DNA of 64,000 nt. It comes from Nocardioides lijunqiniae. Lineage in GTDB: Bacteria > Actinomycetota > Actinomycetes > Propionibacteriales > Nocardioidaceae. The stretch lies in the NCBI RefSeq assembly GCF_015024225.1, contig NZ_JACJGM010000001.1:399279-463278 (forward strand). Reading direction: 5' to 3'. A program made the translations under genes and the position numbers. The notes beneath the pieces are model-generated. The model was not told the origin of the DNA and did not search any database. It saw only the letters and a program-made list of their open reading frames with translations. Positions 50,916 through 57,713 of this stretch are shown here, in pieces (position 1 is the stretch's first letter; every line of letters begins with the position of its first letter).

Positions 50916-51998
50916 TGTGTCCGGCCAGGACGTTGGTGGCAGGTGATCGGCTCTTGACGCAGGGAGAACCCCCGGCTGGTGTGTGGCTTGTCTAGGTCCC
51001 GCACCACACCGGAGGTCCTCGTGGCTCACCGTAAGGCCAAACTCACCCCCGAAGGCCGGCTGCTGATCGTGAGCCGATACGAGCAGGGCTGGAAACAGGC
51101 CTATATCGCCGCCGCGATGGGCATCTCACGCAAGTGCGTGCGCAAGTGGCTCGAGCGCTACGCCACCGAAGGACCGCCAGGCCTGGAGGACCGCTCCTCG
51201 CGCCCTCACCACTGCCCCACGCAGACCAGCGAAGAGGTCGAGGACCGGGTGGTCGAGCTACGACGCCGCGAACGCCGCGGGCGGGACTGGATCGCCGCCG
51301 AGTCAGGGGTGCCGGCGCGCACCGTGTCGCGGATCCTCACCCGCCGCGGCCTACCCCCGCTCGCGGCGTGTGACCCGATCACCGGCGCCGTGATCCGGGC
51401 CTCGTGGCAGGGCGCAGTGCGCTACGAACGTGCCCGCCCCGGCGATCTGGCCCACATGGACGTCAAGAAGCTCGGCCGGATCCCTGAAGGCGGGGGCTGG
51501 CGGGCCCACGGCACAGCCGCGAGCAGCCGCCAACGCCACAAGGACGAGCCCATCGGCTACGACTACGTCCACAGCCTGGTCGATGACCACTCACGCCTGG
51601 CCTACTGCGAGGTCCTCCCGGACGAGACCGGATCCACCTGCGCTGGCTTCCTGGCCCGTGCGGCGGCCTACTTCGCCGAGCACGGGATCCTGCGGATCAG
51701 CCAGCTGATGACCGACAACGCCTTCGCCTACCACTTCTCGCTACGCGAGATCTGCGAGGAACTCTGCATCAAGCAGATCTTCATCAAGCCCCACTGCCCC
51801 TGGCAGAACGGCAAGGTCGAACGCCTCAACCGCACCCTGCTCACCGAGTGGGCCTACCGCCAGGTCTTCACCACCAACGACCAGCGAACCGCCGCCCTTG
51901 CCATCTGGCTCGAGGACTACAACACTCAACGCCGCCACAGCGCCATCGGAGGACTCCCACCCATCAGCCGACTGTGACCAACCTCGTGGCCGGACACA
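50916..51998 (+). mobile_element. IS481-family insertion sequence, 1,083 bp
   Basis: Terminal inverted repeats of 22 bp match at 20 positions: TGTGTCCGGCCA... at 50916-50937 and its complement at 51977-51998. The element is flanked by CGTAGC (50910-50915) and CTTAGC (51999-52004), a 6-bp target duplication with one change. Copy 1 of the host repeat at 32595-32615 reads straight through this point, showing the empty site. One intact transposase gene fills the element. Confidence 0.92.
51021..51977 (+). CDS. IS481-family DDE transposase
   Basis: A 318-aa transposase from a GTG with GGAGG 5 nt upstream. The N-terminal HTH is IAAAMGISRKCVRKWLERYATEG and the integrase core has Asp147 (AHMDVKKLG), Asp232 (LMTDNAFAY) and Glu267 (NGKVERLNRTL), spacing D-34-E. 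The full length and intact triad suggest it is active or recently so. The stop lies at the inner edge of the right inverted repeat. Confidence 0.94.
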   Translation: MAHRKAKLTPEGRLLIVSRYEQGWKQAYIAAAMGISRKCVRKWLERYATEGPPGLEDRSSRPHHCPTQTSEEVEDRVVELRRRERRGRDWIAAESGVPARTVSRILTRRGLPPLAACDPITGAVIRASWQGAVRYERARPGDLAHMDVKKLGRIPEGGGWRAHGTAASSRQRHKDEPIGYDYVHSLVDDHSRLAYCEVLPDETGSTCAGFLARAAAYFAEHGILRISQLMTDNAFAYHFSLREICEELCIKQIFIKPHCPWQNGKVERLNRTLLTEWAYRQVFTTNDQRTAALAIWLEDYNTQRRHSAIGGLPPISRL

Positions 51999-52403
51999 CT
52001 TAGCCGGTCGCGTCTCCGCGTCAAGGATCGCCTGCGGCGCCCGCTTCGCGGCGCCCTTCGGGCGTCCTTGACCCGGAGCCTCTCTCGACCGGCTTGACGG
52101 CGCACGGGGCGGACACGGGCTCCGCCCGCGCCGCCCGCGCAAAGCGCGGCACCTCTGGTGGGGCTGGTGTGACTGGTGGTGCGACTACCGACATTCAGCG
52201 TCGGCAGTTCGTCCCTGCCCGCGCCCGGCCGAGCGTGGAGAGGCTGGCGTCAGGCGCGAACTGCCGACGTAGGTGACCGATAGGCAGGGCCCGCGCTGTT
52301 TGCGGGCGGCGCGGCGAAGCCGCCGCCGCCCGTGCGCCGCCAAAGCGGCCCGGGAGACCCGGGCTGCTAGCGCGCGGGCCCACACCAGCCACGCACACCG
52401 TGA
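51999..52403. repeat. Composite repeat copy 2, right part of the palindromic core
   Basis: This continues copy 1 from 32611: the GTCAAGGATCGCC hairpin, then the arm pair CGTCGGCAGTT (52199-52209) and AACTGCCGACG (52259-52269) around 49 nt, then GCAGGGCCCGCGCTGTTTGC. The inverted GTCAAGGA hairpin present in copy 1 at 32968-33020 is missing; the join reads CCCGGGAGACCCGGGCTG at about 52350. Confidence 0.75.
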
Positions 52404-52853
52404 GTGGTTTCGAGGCTCGCTGCGCTCGCACCTCAACCACCGTGGGGTCGGCTCGGCGTTCGGGTCACCGGGTCTCGACGGACGCTCGTCGCTGGCGCTC
52501 CTCGCTGCTCGACCACCGGTGGGTGGTTTCGAGGCTCGCTGGCGCTCGCACCTCAACCACCGTGGGTCGCCGCTGGGCGTTCGGCTCACCGGGTCTCGAC
52601 GGGCGCTCGTCGCTGGCGCTCGTCGCTGGCGCTCGTCGCTGGCGCTCCTCGCTGCTCGACCACCGGTGGGTGGTTTCGAGGCTCGCTGGCGCTCGCACCT
52701 CAACCACCGTGGGATCAGCTCGGCGGTCGGGTCACCGGGTCTCGACGGACGCTCGTCGCTGGCGCTCCTCGCTGCTCGACCACCGGTTCGTGGGTTCGAG
52801 GCTCGCTGCGGTGTCACGCCCACCCCTGCAACGCTGGTCGTTAGGGTGGCTCC
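52404..52853. repeat. Tandem A-B hairpin units
   Basis: Family-A hairpins start near 52404, 52522 and 52670, with a degenerate fourth near 52789. Each is followed by a family-B element (GGGTCTCGACGGACGCTCGTC type). The unit is about 118-119 bp; the middle one is longer because the 13-bp CGCTCGTCGCTGG is present three times. The array runs up to the cysQ promoter. Two such units occur in copy 1. Confidence 0.75.
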
Positions 52854-53675
52854 GTGACTTTCGAAGCCGGCACCCCGCCCGAGGCAGCAGCCACCGACGA
52901 CCACGTGCTGGCCACCTGGCTGGCCGAGGAGGCCGGGCGCCGGCTGCTCGAGGTGCGGACGCAGGGGCTGGAGGGCAAGGAGCTCAAGGACGCCGGCGAC
53001 GCCGCCGCCCACGAGCTGCTGGTGGCGCTGCTGGCCGAGCACCGTCCGGACGACGCCGTCCTGTCGGAGGAGGCCGCCGAGAAGTCAGCCGACAAGGCCC
53101 ACAGGCTTTCGGCCGACGCGGTGTGGATCGTGGACCCGCTCGACGGGACGCGCGAGTTCTCCGAGCCGCCGCGCGACGACTGGGCCGTCCACGTCGCCCT
53201 GTGGGAGCGCACGCCCGACGGCGAGCACGAGGGTGAGCTCACCGCGGGTGCGGTGGCCCAGCCTGCGCTGGGGGAGACGTTCAACACCGGGCAGCCTCCC
53301 GTCGTGGCGCCGTGGACCTCGGAGCGTCCGCGCATCGCCGTGTCGCGCAGCCGCCCGCCGGCGTTCGTGCAGAAGCTGGCCCAGGAGATCGACGCCGAGC
53401 TCGTCCCGATGGGGTCGGCCGGAGTGAAGGTGATGTCGGTGGTGCGCGACGTCACCGACGCCTACGTGCACGCTGGCGGGCAGTTCGAGTGGGACTCGGC
53501 CGCCCCGGTGGCCGTCGCGCAGGCCGCCGGCCTGTTCACCAGCCGCATCGACGGCTCGCCCCTGCTCTACAACCAGGACGACGTCTACCTGCCCGACCTG
53601 ATCGTGTGCCGGCCCGAGCTGGCCGAGCAGATCCTCGACTTCGTCGAGCGGCACGGGGTCACCTCCGCCGGCTGA
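52854..53675 (+). CDS. cysQ: 3'(2'),5'-bisphosphate nucleotidase / inositol monophosphatase family
   Basis: A 273-aa metal-dependent phosphatase from a GTG. KELKDAGDAAAHELL, LSEEAAE and WIVDPLDGTREFSEPPRDDWAVHVAL give the metal-binding acidic set; GGQFEWDSAAPVAVAQAAG is the second signature. The DPLDGTREF form points to CysQ, which clears PAP/PAPS from sulfate assimilation, over inositol phosphatase. A TAGGGT box 5 nt before the GTG implies a leaderless mRNA. The repeat array lies directly upstream. Confidence 0.87.
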   Translation: MTFEAGTPPEAAATDDHVLATWLAEEAGRRLLEVRTQGLEGKELKDAGDAAAHELLVALLAEHRPDDAVLSEEAAEKSADKAHRLSADAVWIVDPLDGTREFSEPPRDDWAVHVALWERTPDGEHEGELTAGAVAQPALGETFNTGQPPVVAPWTSERPRIAVSRSRPPAFVQKLAQEIDAELVPMGSAGVKVMSVVRDVTDAYVHAGGQFEWDSAAPVAVAQAAGLFTSRIDGSPLLYNQDDVYLPDLIVCRPELAEQILDFVERHGVTSAG

Positions 53676-53893
53676 GACCTGGCGGCTGCTCGACCACCGG
53701 GGTGGTCTGGGCGAGGTGGGCTACTCCGGGATAGCCCGTTGTGACTACGTCACGGGCTGTTCGCTGACCTGTTCGGGAAAGGACGCGGCGCTCTTCGTCT
53801 GCCGTTCACCCAGGACCGCACGACCGTTTCGTTGTCCTCCTGAGACTTTGGGCTGTTCTCGTAGATCCGCCTTTCGTCTGGGAAAGCCTTCTG
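53676..53893 (+). promoter_or_regulatory. Upstream region of the pst operon
   Basis: No gene is seen. AGCCCG (53733) and CGGGCT (53758) enclose TGAC-TAC-GTCA, a hairpin that may end cysQ. TGTTCG occurs at 53758 and 53770, and GTTCACC at 53804; GTTCACC repeats make up PHO boxes bound by PhoP in streptomycetes, but the 11-nt repeat spacing is not kept here. A stretch of family-B repeat remains at 53688-53702. Confidence 0.4.
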
Positions 53894-54907
53894 TTGACAA
53901 CGATTCCTGCGCCCGCGCCCGAAGCGGCGGACGTGCGACCCCGCAAGCTGTCGCGCAGGTCGACCGGGGCCGACGCCGTCTTCGAGCACGGTGCCCGTGC
54001 CGTCGGGGCCAGCGTGCTGGTCATCACCGGCGGCGTCGGGGTGTTCCTGGCCTGGCAGGCCTACCCGACCCTCAAGCGCTACGGGCTGAGCTTCTTCACC
54101 GAGTCGCAGTGGGCCCCCGACCAGGACGTCATCGGCATCGCCGCCGTCCTAACCGGGACCGTGTCCGTCGCGCTGGTCGCGATGGCGTTCGCGTTCCCGC
54201 TGTCGGTGCTCGTGGCGCTCTACATCAGCGAGTACGCGCCCGCGCGGATCCGCTCGACGCTGGTGTCGCTGGTCGACCTGATGGCCGCCGTGCCGTCCAT
54301 CGTCTACGGCCTCTGGGGCTTCTTCCTGATCATGCCGTACGCCGCCGAGCTGGCTCTGTGGCTGCAGCGCAACTTCGGCTGGGTGCCGTTCTTCAAGGTC
54401 GAGAACACCGACCCCGACGCCGCCGTGTGGGACACCAGCCGTTACGTCGCCAGCGCCTTCTGCGCGGGCATCGCGGTGGCGATGATGGTGATGCCGATGG
54501 CCTGCGCGGTGATGCGCCAGGTCTTCTCCCAGACCCCGCAGGGTGAGAAGGAGGCCGCGCTCGCGCTCGGCGCCACCCGCTGGGGCATGGTCACCTCCGT
54601 CGTGCTGCCCTTCGGCCGCGGCGGGATCATCGGCGGCACCATGCTCGGCCTGGGCCGCGCGCTCGGCGAGACCATCGCCGTCGTCCTCATCGTGTCGCCG
54701 GCCTTCGAGATCAAGCCGCGCATCCTCGAGGTCGGCACCAGCACCGTCAGCTCCCTGATCGCCGGGCGCTTCGGGGAGGCCAGCACCTCCCAGCTGTCCG
54801 CGCTGCTGGCCGCCGGCTTCGTGCTGTTCGTCATCACGCTCATCGTCAACACGCTGGCCGCGGTCGTCGTCAACCGCAGCCGCTCCGGCGCCGGGACCGA
54901 CGCATGA
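53894..54907 (+). CDS. pstC: Phosphate ABC transporter permease PstC
   Basis: A 337-aa membrane protein with six predicted spans. The start is a TTG (MTTIPAPAPEAADV) with a weak ribosome site; a GTG 13 codons later is possible. Family features are ALYISEYAPARIRSTLVSLVDLMAAVPSIVYGLWG and the permease EAA loop EKEAALALGATRWGMVTSVVLPFGRGGIIGG, which docks PstB. Unusually, pstC is the first gene, with no pstS ahead of it. It overlaps pstA (ATGA). Confidence 0.93.
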   Translation: MTTIPAPAPEAADVRPRKLSRRSTGADAVFEHGARAVGASVLVITGGVGVFLAWQAYPTLKRYGLSFFTESQWAPDQDVIGIAAVLTGTVSVALVAMAFAFPLSVLVALYISEYAPARIRSTLVSLVDLMAAVPSIVYGLWGFFLIMPYAAELALWLQRNFGWVPFFKVENTDPDAAVWDTSRYVASAFCAGIAVAMMVMPMACAVMRQVFSQTPQGEKEAALALGATRWGMVTSVVLPFGRGGIIGGTMLGLGRALGETIAVVLIVSPAFEIKPRILEVGTSTVSSLIAGRFGEASTSQLSALLAAGFVLFVITLIVNTLAAVVVNRSRSGAGTDA

Positions 54908-56109
54908 CCACGATGACCCCGGCCCCGGCGACCGGCCCCACCAGCGCGCCGGTCGTCCCCGCGACGACGCCGCCGCAGACCCACCTGCCGGCGTACGACG
55001 ACGACGCGCCGCCGCCGCTGCCCCGACCGGGCCTCGGCAAGCCCAGCCCCGACGAGCGGTTCGCGCTGATCGGCTCGTGGGTGGCCGGCGCCGCCCTGGC
55101 CTGGCTCCTGACCCAGCGCCTGCTGCCGCTCGCTGGCCTGCCGTGGTTCCTGATCTCGTGGTTCGTGGTCGGGCTCGTGGTGACCGGGGTGACCGCGGGG
55201 ATCACCGGCGGCATGACCGAGGTCAAGGACCGCGTCGCCGCCGGGATCATCACGGGCGCCGCGCTGGTGACCGGCGCGGCCCTGGTGAGCACGGTCGTCT
55301 TCGTGACCATGCGCGGCTGGCGCGCTGCTCTCAACCTCAACTTCTACACGCAGGACATGAGCGGGGTCGGCCCCAAGGACAGCTTCGACGAGGGCGGGAT
55401 CCTGCACGCGATCGCCGGCTCCGGCATCGAGCTGGGCATCGCGCTGCTGATCACCCTGCCGCTCGGGATCGGGACCGCGGTCTTCATGACCGAGGTCGGC
55501 GGTCGGTTCGCGACCATCGTGCGGACCGTCGTCGAGGCGATGACCGCGCTGCCCTCGATCGTGGCCGGCCTGTTCATCTACACGGTCCTGATCGTGGCCC
55601 TCGGCTTCCCGCGCTCCGGACTCGCCGCGTCGCTCGCCATCGCGGTCATGATGCTGCCGATCATCGCGCGCGCCGCCGACGTCGTCCTGCGCGTCGTGCC
55701 TGGTGGGCTGCGCGAGGCGAGCCTGGCGCTCGGCGCCAGCCGCTGGCGCACGGTCTGGCACGTCGTGCTGCCGACGGCACGCCCCGGCCTGGCCACCGCG
55801 GTGATCCTCGGCATCGCCCGCGGTGTCGGCGAGACCAGCCCGGTCCTGCTCACCTCCGGCGCCGCGGCGTTCACCGTCACCGGCCCCACCGACGGCGTCA
55901 TGAACTCGCTGCCGCTGTTCATCTACACCAACGTCCGCAGCGGCGAGCCGCAGGCGATCGCCCGCGCGTTCGGCGCGGCCACCGTGCTCCTCGCGCTGGT
56001 GCTCGTGCTGTTCGTCGTCGCCCGTCTGCTGGCCCGCCCCCGTGGCAACCGACCCACCCTCCGTGCCCGGCTCGCCGGTGCACTCGCCCCGAATCGAGCC
56101 GCCCGGTGA
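54904..56109 (+). CDS. pstA: Phosphate ABC transporter permease PstA
   Basis: A 401-aa permease, longer than the usual 280-300 because of a Pro/Thr-rich N-terminal tail and extra membrane segments (residues 55-130). The core has GIGTAVFMTEVGGRFATIVRTVVEAMTALPSIVAGLF and the EAA loop REASLALGASRWRTVWHVVLPTARPGLATA. It pairs with PstC to form the channel. Its stop overlaps the pstS GTG. Confidence 0.93.
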   Translation: MTTMTPAPATGPTSAPVVPATTPPQTHLPAYDDDAPPPLPRPGLGKPSPDERFALIGSWVAGAALAWLLTQRLLPLAGLPWFLISWFVVGLVVTGVTAGITGGMTEVKDRVAAGIITGAALVTGAALVSTVVFVTMRGWRAALNLNFYTQDMSGVGPKDSFDEGGILHAIAGSGIELGIALLITLPLGIGTAVFMTEVGGRFATIVRTVVEAMTALPSIVAGLFIYTVLIVALGFPRSGLAASLAIAVMMLPIIARAADVVLRVVPGGLREASLALGASRWRTVWHVVLPTARPGLATAVILGIARGVGETSPVLLTSGAAAFTVTGPTDGVMNSLPLFIYTNVRSGEPQAIARAFGAATVLLALVLVLFVVARLLARPRGNRPTLRARLAGALAPNRAAR

Positions 56110-57713
56110 ACCGCCTCCCCGCCCGCCTCCTCCTGAGCCTCCTGGTCTCCCTGAGCTGCGTGCTCGCCATGCCCGGGGCGTCGCACGCCGCGGTCTACGC
56201 GCAGATCGAGGGGACCGGCTCCACCTGGTCGCAGCTGATCGTCGAGCAGTGGATCGCCGACGTGGACGCCAACGGCATGAAGGTCGTCTACACCGGGGGC
56301 GGCTCGTCCAAGGGCCGCAAGGACTTCTCGCAGAAGAGCACCGACTTCGCGATCTCCGAGATCCCCTACCAGGGCACCGACGAGCAGGGCAACGCCGACA
56401 CCAGCAACGGCCGCGAGTACTCCTACCTCCCGATCGTCGCCGGTGGCACCGCGTTCACCTACCAGCTCAAGATCGGCGACAAGCCCGTGCGCAACCTGCG
56501 GCTGTCGGGCGAGACGATCGCGAAGATCTTCACCAACAAGATCACCAACTGGAGCGACCCGGCGATCACCAAGGACAACAACGGTCGGGCGCTCCCGTCG
56601 CTGGACATCACCCCAGTCGTCCGCGCCGACGGCTCCGGCACCACCGCGCAGTTCACGACCTGGATGGACAAGGAGTTCCCCAGCGTCTGGCGGCCCTTCT
56701 TCGGCCGCTCCGGGCTGACGTCGTACTACCCGCGCAAGGGCCGGGCGATCGCCCAGGCCGGCTCGGACCAGGTGATGAACACGATCTCGGGCTTCGCGGG
56801 CAACGGCACGATCGGCTACGTCGAGTACTCCTACCCGGTCAACAAGGACTACCCGGTCGTCAAGGTGCTCAACAAGGCCGGCTACTTCGTCGAGCCCACC
56901 GACTACAACGTCGCGGTCGCGCTGACGAAGGCCAAGATCAACCGCGACAAGAGCTCGGCGCTCTACCTCACCCAGATCCTGGACGGCGTCTACCGCAACG
57001 CCGACCCGCGCGCCTACCCCGTGTCGTCGTACTCCTACATGGTCATCCCCACCGGCAAGACGGACTCCCGGATGACCACGGCCAAGCGCCAGACGCTCGC
57101 CGACTTCCTCTACTACTCGCTGTGCTCCGGGCAGACCAAGGCGGGCGACTTCGGCTACTCGCCGCTCCCGGTCAACCTGGTGCAGGCGGGCTTCGAGCAG
57201 ATCGGGAAGCTCAAGCAGGCCGACCCGGCCGTCAACCTGAGCAACCGCGACGTCCGCAGCTGCAACAACCCGACGTTCGACGGCAAGAACCTCAACAAGA
57301 ACAAGCTGGCCGAGGTCGCCCCGCAGCCCGCGGCGTGCGACAAGACCGGCGCCGGGCCGTGCGGCACGGAGACGGGCCAGAACAAGCCGTCCACCGACGG
57401 GGGCGGGGCCGCGACCCCCGACGCGAACACGCCCGCCGCGCCCGGCGGCGGGGGAGCGGCGGCGCCCTCCGCACCCGGTGGTGGGGCTCCACCTGCCGTG
57501 GACCCGGCGACCGGCGAGGTCGCCGCCCCGACCGGCGACACCGGCACGGCCGAGGAGGTCTACGCCAACCCGACCGAGCTGGCCGCGGAGCGACCGATCG
57601 ACAGCAAGACGTTCGGCTGGCTCGCCGCCGTGCTCGCCGTGGGCATCGTCGTGCTCCCCGGCGTGTACGCCGCCTCGCTGCGCCGCCGTCGCCGCCCGGG
57701 CGGTGCCCGATGA
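56106..57713 (+). CDS. pstS: Phosphate-binding protein PstS with C-terminal membrane anchor
   Basis: A 535-aa precursor from a GTG overlapping the pstA stop. The signal peptide is at 1-28 (SLLVSLSCVLAMPGASHA) and lacks a lipobox cysteine. The binding fold has QIEGTGSTWSQLIVEQWI, SSKGRKDFSQKSTDFAISEIPY, IFTNKITNWSDPAI and VRADGSGTTAQFTTW, the phosphate-contact region. Cys-containing and Gly/Pro/Ala-rich linkers follow, then a membrane segment at about 503-523 and an Arg-rich tail. So it is held by a transmembrane helix rather than a lipid, unlike typical PstS. Confidence 0.88.
   Translation: MNRLPARLLLSLLVSLSCVLAMPGASHAAVYAQIEGTGSTWSQLIVEQWIADVDANGMKVVYTGGGSSKGRKDFSQKSTDFAISEIPYQGTDEQGNADTSNGREYSYLPIVAGGTAFTYQLKIGDKPVRNLRLSGETIAKIFTNKITNWSDPAITKDNNGRALPSLDITPVVRADGSGTTAQFTTWMDKEFPSVWRPFFGRSGLTSYYPRKGRAIAQAGSDQVMNTISGFAGNGTIGYVEYSYPVNKDYPVVKVLNKAGYFVEPTDYNVAVALTKAKINRDKSSALYLTQILDGVYRNADPRAYPVSSYSYMVIPTGKTDSRMTTAKRQTLADFLYYSLCSGQTKAGDFGYSPLPVNLVQAGFEQIGKLKQADPAVNLSNRDVRSCNNPTFDGKNLNKNKLAEVAPQPAACDKTGAGPCGTETGQNKPSTDGGGAATPDANTPAAPGGGGAAAPSAPGGGAPPAVDPATGEVAAPTGDTGTAEEVYANPTELAAERPIDSKTFGWLAAVLAVGIVVLPGVYAASLRRRRRPGGAR

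Noticed and set aside
50760..52853. Genomic island or prophage
   Set aside because: Apart from the single IS element, no integrase, phage gene or tRNA junction is present, and the surrounding sequence is the same repeat type seen at 32408.
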